Source: Rhodocyclaceae bacterium (GTDB taxonomy: Bacteria > Pseudomonadota > Gammaproteobacteria > Burkholderiales > Rhodocyclaceae). Taken from it: DNA of 64,000 nt. Below are positions 36,400 to 46,286 of this stretch, piece by piece. Within the stretch, counting starts at the first letter, position 1; each line of letters begins with the position of its first letter. The notes beneath the pieces were generated by a model. That model made no database searches, was not told the DNA's origin, and saw only the letters and a list, made by a program, of their open reading frames with translations. The DNA lies in the NCBI GenBank assembly GCA_028713915.1, contig JAQTNK010000012.1, forward strand, positions 31,300 to 95,299, in the 5' to 3' direction. The position numbers and the translations under genes were made by a program.

Positions 36400-36996
36400 A
36401 TGCAACCGCTACTCAAGCTTTCCGGCTTGATCGACGCCGTCAACGAACGCTTGGGCAAGGCCACGACCTGGCTCGTGCTGATCGTCGTGCTGATCAGCGC
36501 CGGCAACGCCGTGATGCGCTACGCCATCAACTGGAGTTCCAACGCCTTCCTCGAAATCCAGTGGTACCTGTTCTCGGCGATCTTCCTGCTCTGCGCCGGC
36601 TACACGCTGCTGCACAACGAGCACGTGCGCATCGACATCATCACGGGGCATCTGACGGCGAAGACGCGCGCCTGGATAGACATCTTCGGCATCCTGCTGT
36701 TCCTTTTCCCGATGGCCTACCTGTTCGTCACGCTGGGCTGGCCCTTCTTCATGGTCTCCTTCAACGAGGGCGAGCTGTCCTCCAACGCCGGCGGCCTGCT
36801 GCGCTGGCCGGTGAAGCTGCTGCTGCCGGTCGGCTTCTTCTTCCTGCTGCTGCAAGGCGTCTCCGAGCTCATCAAGCGCATCGCCTTCATCAAGGGCCTG
36901 ATCCCCGATCCCACCGAACGCGGCGGCAAGACCGCCGAAGAGGAACTGGCCGACGAAATCTCGAGGACCGCGCAGGGGGTCGAAGACAATGGCTGA
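36400..36996 (+). CDS. dctQ: TRAP transporter small permease DctQ
   Basis: Small membrane subunit of a tripartite ATP-independent periplasmic transporter. The 198-residue protein has four hydrophobic helices (about 22-42, 58-75, 95-115 and 140-160) and the DctQ signature LEIQWYLFSAIFLLCAGYTL with HVRIDI. It resembles the subtype paired with extended DctM proteins in alpha-keto acid uptake. A GGAG site precedes the ATG. The stop overlaps dctM by eight bases. Confidence 0.88.
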   Translation: MQPLLKLSGLIDAVNERLGKATTWLVLIVVLISAGNAVMRYAINWSSNAFLEIQWYLFSAIFLLCAGYTLLHNEHVRIDIITGHLTAKTRAWIDIFGILLFLFPMAYLFVTLGWPFFMVSFNEGELSSNAGGLLRWPVKLLLPVGFFFLLLQGVSELIKRIAFIKGLIPDPTERGGKTAEEELADEISRTAQGVEDNG

Positions 36997-38740
36997 GTTC
37001 ATGATCGCGAACATGGCGCCGATCATGTTCGCCTCGCTGGTGCTGTTCCTGCTGCTCGGCTTCCCCGTCGCCTTCTCGCTCGCCGCCAACGGCGTGCTGT
37101 TCGGCCTCGTCGGCATCAACCTCGGCCTGCTGCATCCGGCGCTGTTCTCGGCGCTGCCCGAGCGCGTGTTCGGCGTCATGGGCAACGACACGCTGCTGGC
37201 GGTGACCTTCTTCACCTTCATGGGCCTGATCCTCGAACGCTCGGGCATGGCGGAGGACCTGCTCGACACCATCGGCCAGCTGTTCGGCCCGATCCGCGGC
37301 GGCCTCGCTTACGCGGTGATCTTCGTCGGCGCGCTGCTGGCGGCGACCACCGGCGTCGTCGCCGCCTCGGTGATTTCGATGGGCCTGATCTCGCTGCCGA
37401 TCATGATGCGCTACGGCTACCACAAGTCCATCGCCGCCGGCGTCATCGCCGCCTCCGGCACGCTGGCGCAGATCATCCCGCCGTCCTTGGTGCTGATCAT
37501 CATGGCCGACCAGCTCGGCCGCTCGGTCGGCGACATGTACGAAGGTGCTTTCGTGCCGGGCTTCGTGCTTGCCGGACTATATGTCGCATTCATATTCGGC
37601 GTCACCATCGTGCGGCCGAAATGGGCGCCGGCGCTGCCGGCGGAAGCCCGCACCATCCGGGAAGACGACGGCTCCAGCGGCATGCGCTCGGTCGGCGTGC
37701 TGGTGCTGCTGTCGGCGGCGGCGGCCATCGTCTTCGCCAAGACCTACAACCCGGAAGCGCCCACCGACGAGCGCATCGTCGTCTCGATGCTGGTCGGCAT
37801 CGGCACCGCCTTCCTGCTGTCGGTCATCAACACGGCGCTGAAACTGAACCTGCTGTCGCGCATGGCGGCCAAGGTGACCTTCGTCCTGATTCCGCCGCTG
37901 GCGCTGATCTTCCTCGTGCTCGGCACCATTTTCCTCGGCATCGCCACGCCGACCGAAGGCGGCGCCATGGGCGCTTCCGGCGCGCTGATCCTCGCCGTCA
38001 TGAAGCAGCGCCTGTCGTGGAAGTTGCTGAAGCAGGCGATGGATTCGACCGCCAAGCTGACCACCTTCGTCGTCTTCATCCTCGTCGGCGCCCGCGTCTT
38101 CTCGCTTTCCTTCTACGGCGTGAACGGCCACGTCTGGGTCGAGCACCTGCTGATCTCGCTGCCCGGCGGACAGACCGGCTTCCTCATCGTCACCAACCTG
38201 CTGGTCTTCGTGCTGGCCTTCTTCCTCGACTTCTTCGAGCTCGCCTTCATCATCGTGCCGCTGCTGGCGCCGGTGGCGGACAAGCTCGGCATCGACCTCA
38301 TCTGGTTCGGCGTCCTGCTGGCGGTCAATATGCAGACGTCATTCATGCACCCGCCCTTCGGCTTCGCGCTGTTCTACCTGCGCTCGGTGGCGCCGAAGTC
38401 GGTGAAGACCTCGGAGATCTACTGGGGCGCGATTCCCTTCGTCATCATCCAGATCATCATGGTGGCGCTGATCATCGTCTTCCCGCGGCTGGTCAGCTAC
38501 GGCGCCGACGGCCGGGGCGGCAACGGCAGTGCAGCGCAGGCGCCCGTGGAACTCAACACCGAGCAGATCAACGAGAGCGAGTCGCCCGAAAAAGGCGCGG
38601 CGCCGGCGGCGACGGGCACTGAAGACGATCTGGCGAAGGCGCTGCGCGGCGAGAGCACGCCGACGCCGCAGCCGCAGCCGAATGCCGAGGCGGCCAAGAA
38701 GAAGGAAGACGACCTGGAGAAAGCCTTGCGCGGCGAATAG
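36989..38740 (+). CDS. dctM: TRAP transporter large permease DctM with repeated C-terminal tail
   Basis: 583-residue membrane subunit that forms the sodium-driven transport channel. It has 12 or more hydrophobic helices; ASGTLAQIIPPSLVLIIMAD and TPTEGGAMGASGALILAV are typical DctM motifs. It is much longer than the ~430-residue standard form. The extra length lies in a central insert (about 205-270) and in a hydrophilic tail from about residue 510. The tail ends in two copies of a DDL.KALRGE motif. The terminator at 38764 follows. Confidence 0.88.
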   Translation: MAEFMIANMAPIMFASLVLFLLLGFPVAFSLAANGVLFGLVGINLGLLHPALFSALPERVFGVMGNDTLLAVTFFTFMGLILERSGMAEDLLDTIGQLFGPIRGGLAYAVIFVGALLAATTGVVAASVISMGLISLPIMMRYGYHKSIAAGVIAASGTLAQIIPPSLVLIIMADQLGRSVGDMYEGAFVPGFVLAGLYVAFIFGVTIVRPKWAPALPAEARTIREDDGSSGMRSVGVLVLLSAAAAIVFAKTYNPEAPTDERIVVSMLVGIGTAFLLSVINTALKLNLLSRMAAKVTFVLIPPLALIFLVLGTIFLGIATPTEGGAMGASGALILAVMKQRLSWKLLKQAMDSTAKLTTFVVFILVGARVFSLSFYGVNGHVWVEHLLISLPGGQTGFLIVTNLLVFVLAFFLDFFELAFIIVPLLAPVADKLGIDLIWFGVLLAVNMQTSFMHPPFGFALFYLRSVAPKSVKTSEIYWGAIPFVIIQIIMVALIIVFPRLVSYGADGRGGNGSAAQAPVELNTEQINESESPEKGAAPAATGTEDDLAKALRGESTPTPQPQPNAEAAKKKEDDLEKALRGE

Positions 38741-38763
38741 GCGCCGCCCGCGCGGCGGCCACG

Positions 38764-38793
38764 AAAAAGCCCCGCCATGGCGGGGCTTTTTTT
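38764..38793. terminator. Bidirectional rho-independent terminator
   Basis: AAAAAGCCCCGCC and GGCGGGGCTTTTTTT form a near-perfect stem around a four-base loop, with T runs on both strands. It lies between the convergent dctM (ends 38740) and the TRAP binding-protein gene (ends 38809), so it can serve both. Confidence 0.92.
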
Positions 38794-38808
38794 CGGCCAG
38801 CGGCGCGT

Positions 38809-39891
<1,083 letters not shown>

Positions 39892-40017
39892 ATTCTTCTC
39901 CTGTTGTCATGGCGACCGGTCGTCGCCGGTTATGAGTCGATATTCCCCGCGGGAATGCGATCGATACTACACCAAGCCCCTCGGGTATCGCCGTTGCGGT
40001 AAACCGCAATGCACGCC
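39892..40017. other. Intergenic stretch with two small hairpins
   Basis: This 126-base gap between the first binding-protein gene and the second dctM contains two exact small inverted repeats: ATTCCC-CGC-GGGAAT (39951-39965) and TTGCGG-TAAA-CCGCAA (39992-40007). They lie upstream of the TRAP binding-protein gene and could be operator sites or weak terminators for the dctM gene. No clear -35/-10 pair is visible. Confidence 0.4.
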
Positions 40018-41298
40018 TTACAAGTAGCCCAGATGCCGCGGCAGCCACAGCGCGATCTCCGGCACGAAAGTGACGAGCAGCATCGTGCCGGCCATCGCCG
40101 CGACCATCCAGATCACCCACGGGATCGTCGCCTCCATCGGGATCGCGGCCATGCGGCAAGTCACCATCAGGTTCACGCCCAGCGGCGGATGGAACTGGCC
40201 CAATGCCATGTTCATGGTGATGATGACGCCGAACCAGACCAGGTCCCAGTTGAAATGCGCGGCGATCGGCACCAGCAGCGGCAGGAAGATGAAGAAGATC
40301 GAGATGGCATCGAGGAACATGCCGGCGATCAGCAGCAGCAGCTGGATGCTGAGCAGCATCACGGTTTCCGAAGCGCCCGTGCCGAGCATGGCGCGGGCCA
40401 TGGCGTCGAAGGTGCCGAGCGTGCTGCTGGCCCAGGCGAAGACGCTGGCCAGCGACACCACCAGCAGGATCACGGCGGAGATTTCGGCGGCCTCGACCAG
40501 CACGTCATAGACGCCGCGCCAGGTCAGCGAGCGGTACACGGCGACGCCGACGACGACGCCGTAGAACACCGCCACCACGGCCGCTTCGGTCGGCGTGAAA
40601 TAGCCGCTGCGCATGCCGCCGAGGATGATCACCGGCGCCGCCAGGCCCCAGCCGGCCTCCTTGAAGCTTTGCCAAATGGGCGGCCGCTCTTCGGCGGGCT
40701 CGGCCTCGAAGTTATTCCGCACCGACAGCCCCCAGGCGACGACGACCAGCGTCAGGCCGGAGAGCATGCCGGGGATCAGGCCGGCGGCGAACAGCGCCGG
40801 CACCGACGCCTGCGGCACCAGCAGGCTGTATATGACGAATGCAATCGACGGCGGAATCAGGATGCCGGTCGAACCCGCCGCGGCGATGACGCCGGCGGTG
40901 AAGGCGCGCGGATAGCCGGCCTTGATCATCGACGGCAGCATGACGGCGCCGACCGCCGCGGCATCGGCCGGGCCGGAACCGGAGATGCCGCCGAGCACCA
41001 TCGCCACCAGCACGGCGACGATGGCGAGACTGCCGCGGCGCTGGCCGACCAGGGCGGAAGCGAAACGCACGATGGCGGCGGCGACGCCGGCGCGCTCGAA
41101 GATGAGGCCGGCGATGACGAAGACCGGGATCGCCATCAGCGGGTACTTGGCGATGCCGGTATAGACATTGGTCGGCAGCGACATGATGCCCAGCCCCGAC
41201 GCCACCACCACCGCCGCGCCGGCGAGGCCCATCGCCACCGCCAGCGAGACGCCGCCGAGCATGAGCACGAGGAAGACGCCGAACAGCAGCCAGTCCAT
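40018..41298 (-). CDS. dctM: TRAP transporter large permease DctM (second system)
   Basis: 426-residue large membrane subunit of standard DctM length. It starts MDWLLFGVFLVLMLGGVSLA and carries the conserved PVFVIAGLIFERAGVAAAIV, GISGSGPADAAAVGAVMLPS, AAGSTGILIPPSIAFVIYSL and FTPTEAAVVAVFYG motifs, with about 12 helices. It is the third gene of the binding protein-DctQ-DctM operon on the minus strand, 121 bases after dctQ; that gap contains a G-rich repeat. Confidence 0.93.
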   Translation of the reverse strand: MDWLLFGVFLVLMLGGVSLAVAMGLAGAAVVVASGLGIMSLPTNVYTGIAKYPLMAIPVFVIAGLIFERAGVAAAIVRFASALVGQRRGSLAIVAVLVAMVLGGISGSGPADAAAVGAVMLPSMIKAGYPRAFTAGVIAAAGSTGILIPPSIAFVIYSLLVPQASVPALFAAGLIPGMLSGLTLVVVAWGLSVRNNFEAEPAEERPPIWQSFKEAGWGLAAPVIILGGMRSGYFTPTEAAVVAVFYGVVVGVAVYRSLTWRGVYDVLVEAAEISAVILLVVSLASVFAWASSTLGTFDAMARAMLGTGASETVMLLSIQLLLLIAGMFLDAISIFFIFLPLLVPIAAHFNWDLVWFGVIITMNMALGQFHPPLGVNLMVTCRMAAIPMEATIPWVIWMVAAMAGTMLLVTFVPEIALWLPRHLGYL

Positions 41299-41349
41299 CT
41301 ACGAACCCCTCGACAAAAGCCCGAAGAGTCGTAGATGCGAAAACCTTCG

Positions 41350-41394
41350 TACGCTCCCCACCCCCATCCCCCGCCCCGGGGCGGGGCGCGACAT
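41350..41394 (-). repeat. G-rich dispersed repeat (copy 1)
   Basis: On the minus strand the sequence CGCCCCGGGGCGGGGG is followed by GATGGGGGTGGGGAGCGTAC. A closely similar element lies at 60753-60797 on the plus strand, just before pgi. It fills the gap between dctQ and dctM of the second TRAP operon. Such G-runs could form G-quadruplex or strong hairpin structures in the transcript. Confidence 0.6.
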
Positions 41395-41419
41395 TTGCTC
41401 GCTTCGCGCGAATGGCACG

Positions 41420-41917
41420 CTACTCACCTCCGCCAAGCCAGCGGCGCAGCGCGCCCGCCAGGCGCAGGACGATCAGCAGGGAGAGCAACGGCAGCCAGAT
41501 CGTGTAGAGCCACTGCGGGATGCCGAGCGCGGGCGTGGTCACCTCGTAGCGAAAATCGTCCCAGGCCATGCGCGTGCCGAGCACCGCCAGCAGGCCGAAC
41601 ATCACCAGCGCGGCGAACAGCGAGAAGGCGCGCGCGAAGCGGCGCCCGCGCGGCCCGAGCAGGTTGACGAAGAAGACGATGGCGATGTGCCGGTGGTCGA
41701 CGAAGGCATGCGCCGCGCCGACCAGCGTCATCACCACCATCAGGACGATGGACACTTCCTCGGTGAAGGCGAAGGAAATGTCGGTGAAGTAGCGCACCAG
41801 CACGTTGGCCATGGTGATGAGGCACAGCAGCCCCATCGTTGCCGCCATGACGGCGCGCTCGAAGCGCCGCGAGGGACGCGCCGCTCGCGGCGGCGGCGCC
41901 TTCTCAGCGCTTGGCAA
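41420..41917 (-). CDS. dctQ: TRAP transporter small permease DctQ (second system)
   Basis: 165-residue membrane protein with four helices (about 25-45, 55-75, 95-115 and 135-155). The signature TMANVLVRYFTDISFAFTEE and HAFVDHRHIAIVFFVNLLG is typical of DctQ. The open frame starts at a TTG that overlaps the binding-protein gene by 14 bases; the exact start is uncertain because the first ~18 residues are low-complexity Pro/Arg. The next gene is the matching dctM. Confidence 0.86.
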   Translation of the reverse strand: MPSAEKAPPPRAARPSRRFERAVMAATMGLLCLITMANVLVRYFTDISFAFTEEVSIVLMVVMTLVGAAHAFVDHRHIAIVFFVNLLGPRGRRFARAFSLFAALVMFGLLAVLGTRMAWDDFRYEVTTPALGIPQWLYTIWLPLLSLLIVLRLAGALRRWLGGGE

Positions 41918-42917
41918 TGGCCGCTTCCGCCTTCTTCACCAGATCGCCGCCGATGGCTTTCGCCCATTTGTCATAGACCGGCTGGGTCGCGGCGACGAAG
42001 GCCTGGCGCTCTGCCGCCGACGGCGTGACGATGGCGACGCCGCTCGCCTCGATCTGCTTCAGCAGCGCCGGATCGGCGGGCGTGATGCCCTTGCGCGCCT
42101 TCTCGACGTTCTCCCTGCCGGCCTGGATTGCCGCCTGGCGCACGGCTTCGCGGTCGGCCGGCGACCAGCTGGCCCAGACGTCCTTGTTGACGACGAAGAT
42201 CAGCGGATCGGAGACGTAGTGCCAGAGCGTCAAATGCTTCTGGCCGACGGTATGGAGCTTGGCGGCGCTGAAGACGGCGAGTGGATTTTCCTGGCCGTCG
42301 ACGGCGCCGGAGGCGAGCGCCGGCTGCGCATCGGCCCAGCTCATCTGCGTCGGATTGGCGCCGAGCGCGCTGAAGGTATCGAGGAACAGGGGCGAGCCGA
42401 CGACGCGGAACTTCATGCCCTTCATGTCGGCCGGCGTATGGATCGGCCGCTTCGAATTGGAAATCTCGCGCGCGCCGTTCTCGCCCCAGGCCAGCGGCAC
42501 GACGTCGTTGCGTTCGATGACCTTGAACAAGTCGCGGCCGACCTCGCCCTGGGTCAGCGCGTCGAGCGCCTTGGCGTCGGGCATGAGGAAGGGCAGCGAG
42601 AAAAGGTTCAGTTCCTTGACCTGCGGCGACCAGTTGATGGTCGAGCCGATGGCGAGGTCGATGACGCCCTGGCGGATCGCCGTGAATTCGCGCGTCTGGT
42701 CGCCGCCGACCAGCGAGGTGCCGGGATAGAGCTTGATGTTGATGCGGCCCTGGGTCTTTTCCCGGACCAGCTCGGCCCAGCGCTCGCCCGCCTGGCCCCA
42801 GGGGAAGGCGGTGTTGAGCACGGTGGAAAGCCGGTACTCGGCGCGGTAGCCGTCCGCCAGCGCCGGCGCGGCGAACACCAGCGCCATCATGGAAATCACC
42901 AGCTTGCGCAGCATCAT
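41904..42917 (-). CDS. dctP: TRAP substrate-binding protein DctP family (second system)
   Basis: 337-residue periplasmic solute-binding protein. The start is MMLRKLVISMMALVFAAPAL at 42917, with GGAG six bases upstream and signal cleavage after ALA. The mature chain has YRLSTVLNTAFPWGQAGERW, RINIKLYPGTSLVGGDQTRE, GSTINWSPQVKELNLFSLPF and MKFRVVGSPLFLDTF, as in C4-dicarboxylate-type DctP proteins. The long open frame reaching 43970 is a shadow of pmbA. It leads the dctP-dctQ-dctM operon. Confidence 0.92.
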   Translation of the reverse strand: MMLRKLVISMMALVFAAPALADGYRAEYRLSTVLNTAFPWGQAGERWAELVREKTQGRINIKLYPGTSLVGGDQTREFTAIRQGVIDLAIGSTINWSPQVKELNLFSLPFLMPDAKALDALTQGEVGRDLFKVIERNDVVPLAWGENGAREISNSKRPIHTPADMKGMKFRVVGSPLFLDTFSALGANPTQMSWADAQPALASGAVDGQENPLAVFSAAKLHTVGQKHLTLWHYVSDPLIFVVNKDVWASWSPADREAVRQAAIQAGRENVEKARKGITPADPALLKQIEASGVAIVTPSAAERQAFVAATQPVYDKWAKAIGGDLVKKAEAAIAKR

Positions 42918-42937
42918 TCTTCTCTCCCCGAAAAAAA

Positions 42938-44278
42938 TCAGTTGCCTGCCACCGTCATGCGCTCGATGAGGATCGAGCCGACCTCCTTGGAACCGCGCAC
43001 CACCGTGTCGTTGCCGATGGCGGCGATGTCGCGGAACATGTCTTTCAAGTTGCCGGCGATGGTGATCTCCTGCACCGGGTAGGCGATCTCGCCGCCTTCG
43101 ACCCAGTAGCCGGCCGCGCCGCGCGAGTAATCGCCGGTGACGTAGTTGATGCCGTGACCGAGCAGTTCGGTGACCAACAGGCCGGTGCCCATTTCCTTGA
43201 GCAGGCCGCGAAAATCGAGGTCGCCGGAAGCGACGATCAGGTTGTGGCTGCCGCCGGCATTGCCGGTCGTCGGCAGGCCGAGCTTGCGCGCCGTATAGGT
43301 CGACAGGAAATAGCCCTGCACGGTGCCGTCCGCAACGACGCTGCGGTCCTGCGTCGCCACGCCGTCGTCGTCGAAGGGGCTGGAGGCCAGGCCCTTCTTC
43401 AGATGCGGGCGCTCGTCGATGCGGACGAAGGAAGGGAACACCTGCGTGCCGAGCGAATCGACGAGGAAGGAAGACTTGCGATACAGCGAGCCGCCGCTGA
43501 TCGCGTGCACGAAGCTGCCGATCAGGCCGGCGGCGAGCGGCGCCTCGAGCAGCACCGGCACCTGGCGCGTCTTGAGTCGCTTCGCCTTGAGGCGCGACAG
43601 CGCGCGCCGCGCCGCGTAGTCGCCGATGGCCTCCGCGGACGCCAGGTCGGCGGGATCGCGATGGCCGGAATACCAGTCGTCGCGCTGCATGTTGCTGCCC
43701 TTGCCGACGATGGGCGCGCAGGACAAGTAGTGGCGCGAAGTGGCGTAGCCGTCCATGAAGCCGAGGCTGTTGGCGGAAATGAAATGCGACTGCTGCGCCG
43801 AGACGCTGGCGCCTTCCGTGTTCGTCACCAGCGGGCTGACGGCGAAGGCGGCCTGCTCGCAGCGGCGCGCAAGTTCGATGGCTTCTTCGACCGGCAAGTC
43901 CCACGGATAAAAGAGGTCGAGATCCATCGGCGCCTGCGCCAGCAGGTCCGCGTCCGGCAGGCCGGCGCACGGATCTTCGGCGGTGAAGCGGGCGATCGAC
44001 AGGGCGGCTTCGACGGTGGCGCGCACGGCGGCGGCGGAGAAGTCCGAAGTCGAGGCATGGCCGCGGCGCGTGCCGAGATAGACGGTGACGCCGATGCCCT
44101 TGTCACGGTTGTATTCGATGGTCTCGACTTCGCCGCGCCGCACCGTGACGGATTGGCCGATGCCTTCGGAGACGTCGGTCTCGCAGGCGTTGGCGCCGAG
44201 CTTGCGCGCATGGTCGAGCACGGCCTGGGCGAGTTCGCGCAGGCGATTTGAGGAATAGCTGAATTCGTGGCCGGACAT
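42938..44278 (-). CDS. pmbA: Metalloprotease PmbA (TldE)
   Basis: 446-residue member of the TldD/TldE family, which forms a heterodimer with TldD and trims modified peptides. Evidence is RRGEVETIEYNRDKGIGVTV, HASTSDFSAAAVRATVEAAL, VPVLLEAPLAAGLIGSFVHA and the C-terminal TGNAGGSHNLIVASGDLDFR with ELLGHGINYVTGDYSRGAAG. PmbA lacks the zinc HExxxH motif of TldD and none is seen here. Length is close to E. coli PmbA. It is divergent from darP. Confidence 0.94.
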   Translation of the reverse strand: MSGHEFSYSSNRLRELAQAVLDHARKLGANACETDVSEGIGQSVTVRRGEVETIEYNRDKGIGVTVYLGTRRGHASTSDFSAAAVRATVEAALSIARFTAEDPCAGLPDADLLAQAPMDLDLFYPWDLPVEEAIELARRCEQAAFAVSPLVTNTEGASVSAQQSHFISANSLGFMDGYATSRHYLSCAPIVGKGSNMQRDDWYSGHRDPADLASAEAIGDYAARRALSRLKAKRLKTRQVPVLLEAPLAAGLIGSFVHAISGGSLYRKSSFLVDSLGTQVFPSFVRIDERPHLKKGLASSPFDDDGVATQDRSVVADGTVQGYFLSTYTARKLGLPTTGNAGGSHNLIVASGDLDFRGLLKEMGTGLLVTELLGHGINYVTGDYSRGAAGYWVEGGEIAYPVQEITIAGNLKDMFRDIAAIGNDTVVRGSKEVGSILIERMTVAGN

Positions 44279-44303
44279 GGGGAATAGAACGTAATGCGAA
44301 GGC

Positions 44304-44309
44304 TATAAT
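44304..44309 (+). promoter_or_regulatory. Probable darP -10 element
   Basis: A consensus TATAAT ends eight bases before the GTG start at 44317. Transcription would then begin at or next to the start codon, giving a leaderless message. No good -35 is seen at 17 bases upstream. Confidence 0.45.
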
Positions 44310-44316
44310 CATACCC

Positions 44317-44847
44317 GTGGAAACCCCTGAAGCCCCCGACAAGCCCAGCAAGTCCCAGAAAAAGCGCGAAATGACGGCGCTGCAGGACATGGGCGCCGAA
44401 CTCGTCGAACTGAGCCGCGAACGCCTGGCGAAAATCGACTTGCCCGAAGACTTGCGCGCCGCCGTGCGCGACGCGCAGCGCTTCACGCAGCACGGCGCGC
44501 GGCGACGCCAGATGCAATACATCGGCCGCCTCATGCGCGACCTCGACCCGGCGCCGATACGCGCGGTGCTCGACGAGATCAACGGCGTTTCCGCCGTCGC
44601 CACGGCGCGCCAGCATGCGCTCGAACGGCTGCGCGTGCGCCTGCTCGAAGACGAAACCGTGCTCGGCGAAATCGCCCGCGACCATCCCGGCGCCGACTTG
44701 CAGCACCTGCGCCAGTTGCGGCGCAACGCGCTGAAGGAACAAGAACTGAACAAGCCGCCGCGCGCCTTTCGCGAACTCTTCCGCGTCCTGCGCAGCCTCG
44801 AGGAAAGCCCCCATGACCCAGATGACGCTGGAACTGCCGACGACTGA
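44317..44847 (+). CDS. darP: Ribosome-associated protein DarP/YjgA (DUF615)
   Basis: 176-residue basic, helical protein of the YjgA family, which associates with pre-50S ribosomes. Family segments are KKREMTALQDMGAELVELS, DARDAQRF-like AAVRDAQRFTQHGARRRQMQ, YIGRLMRDLDPAPIRAVLDE and QLRRNALKEQELNKPPRAFR. The start is a GTG at 44317. It overlaps mog by 35 bases and stands divergent to pmbA, a pairing common in beta- and gammaproteobacteria. Confidence 0.9.
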   Translation: METPEAPDKPSKSQKKREMTALQDMGAELVELSRERLAKIDLPEDLRAAVRDAQRFTQHGARRRQMQYIGRLMRDLDPAPIRAVLDEINGVSAVATARQHALERLRVRLLEDETVLGEIARDHPGADLQHLRQLRRNALKEQELNKPPRAFRELFRVLRSLEESPHDPDDAGTADD

Positions 44848-45424
44848 AGAAGCCGTCATCGGCCTGGTTTCGATTTCCGACCGCGCCGCGAGCGGCGCCT
44901 ATGAAGACAAAGGCATACCGGCGCTGGCGGCGTGGCTGGACGCCGCGCTGACGAGTCCGTGGCGCCAGGAAGTGCGCCTGATCCCCGACGACCAGGCGAC
45001 CATCGAGCGCACGCTGGTCGAGCTGTGCGACACGGTCGGCTGCGATCTCGTGCTGACCACCGGCGGCACCGGCCCGGCGCCGCGCGACGTCACGCCGGAA
45101 GCGACCCTGGCCGTCGCCGACAAGCTGATGCCCGGCTTCGGCGAGCAGATGCGGCAGGTGTCGCTGCACTTCGTTCCCACCGCGATCCTGTCGCGCCAGG
45201 TCGGCGTCATTCGCGGCAAGAGCCTGATCCTCAACCTGCCGGGGCAGCCGAAGTCCATCAAGGAAACCCTCGAAGGCGTCAAGGATGCCGACGGCAAGCA
45301 AGTCGTGCCCGGCATCTTCGCCGCGGTGCCCTACTGCATCGATCTCATCGGCGGGCCTTACCTCGAGACCGACGAGGCGATGGTCAAGGCGTTCCGGCCG
45401 AAGTCGGCGGTGCGGCAGAAATAG
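44813..45424 (+). CDS. mog: Molybdopterin adenylyltransferase Mog
   Basis: Activates molybdopterin by adenylation before molybdenum insertion. The 203-residue protein has [40 protein letters not shown] (the MoCF signature) and [17 protein letters not shown]. The ATG at 44813 follows AGGAAAG and lies inside the darP gene; a second ATG three codons later is possible. thyA follows after 13 bases. Confidence 0.94.
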   Translation: MTQMTLELPTTEEAVIGLVSISDRAASGAYEDKGIPALAAWLDAALTSPWRQEVRLIPDDQATIERTLVELCDTVGCDLVLTTGGTGPAPRDVTPEATLAVADKLMPGFGEQMRQVSLHFVPTAILSRQVGVIRGKSLILNLPGQPKSIKETLEGVKDADGKQVVPGIFAAVPYCIDLIGGPYLETDEAMVKAFRPKSAVRQK

Positions 45425-45437
45425 CGGGCCGATTCCC

Positions 45438-46232
45438 GTGCGCCCTTATCTCGACCTGATGCGCCATGTGCTCGAGCACGGGCACGAAAAATCCGACCGC
45501 ACCGGCACCGGCACGCGCTCGGTGTTCGGCTGGCAGATGCGCTTCGATCTGGCCGCCGGCTTTCCCGTGCTGACGACGAAGAAGCTGCACCTGCGCTCCA
45601 TCATCATCGAGCTCCTGTGGTTCCTGCGCGGCGACACCAACATCGGCTGGCTCAAGGAAAACGGCGTGCGCATCTGGGACGAGTGGGCCGACGCCAACGG
45701 CGACCTCGGCCCGGTCTATGGCCACCAGTGGCGCCACTGGCCCGCCGGCGACGGCCGCGAAGTCGACCAGATCGCCGCGCTCATCGACGGCCTGAAGAAG
45801 AACCCCGACTCGCGCCGCCACATGGTCTCGGCGTGGAATCCCGGCGACGTGCCGAAGATGAAGCTGCCGCCCTGCCACGCGCTGTTCCAGTTCTACGTCG
45901 CCGACGGCAAGCTCTCCTGCCAGCTCTACCAGCGCAGCGCCGACATCTTCCTCGGCGTGCCGTTCAACATCGCTTCCTACGCGCTGCTGACCATGATGGT
46001 GGCGCAGGTGGTCGGTCTCGAAGCCGGCGATTTCGTGCACACCTTCGGCGATGCACACCTCTACTCGAATCACCTCGAGCAGGCGCGCCTGCAGTTGGCG
46101 CGCGAACCGCGCGCCCTGCCGACGATGCGCATCAACCCCGCCGTCAAGGACATCTTCGCTTTCCGCTTCGAGGATTTCGCGCTCGAAGGCTACGACCCGC
46201 ACCCGCATATCGCCGCGCCCGTGGCGGTTTGA
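45438..46232 (+). CDS. thyA: Thymidylate synthase ThyA
   Basis: Methylates dUMP to dTMP with methylene-tetrahydrofolate. From the GTG at 45438 the protein ([15 protein letters not shown]) is 264 residues, the same length as E. coli ThyA, so I prefer it over the ATG at 45459 and the longer frame from 45285. [19 protein letters not shown], catalytic Cys in [11 protein letters not shown], and [20 protein letters not shown] are intact. GlyA in the same window supplies the folate cofactor. Confidence 0.96.
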   Translation: MRPYLDLMRHVLEHGHEKSDRTGTGTRSVFGWQMRFDLAAGFPVLTTKKLHLRSIIIELLWFLRGDTNIGWLKENGVRIWDEWADANGDLGPVYGHQWRHWPAGDGREVDQIAALIDGLKKNPDSRRHMVSAWNPGDVPKMKLPPCHALFQFYVADGKLSCQLYQRSADIFLGVPFNIASYALLTMMVAQVVGLEAGDFVHTFGDAHLYSNHLEQARLQLAREPRALPTMRINPAVKDIFAFRFEDFALEGYDPHPHIAAPVAV

Positions 46233-46248
46233 GTTTTGGCGACGTCGC

Positions 46249-46254
46249 TATAAT
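46249..46254 (+). promoter_or_regulatory. Probable -10 element of the diguanylate cyclase gene
   Basis: A consensus TATAAT lies 17 bases after the thyA stop and 33 bases before the GTG start at 46287. The -35 region (GGTTTG/TTTGAG) is weak. It would give the cyclase gene its own promoter. Confidence 0.4.
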
Positions 46255-46286
46255 CGACTTTTCCCGTGCCCCCGGAGAAGCCCATC

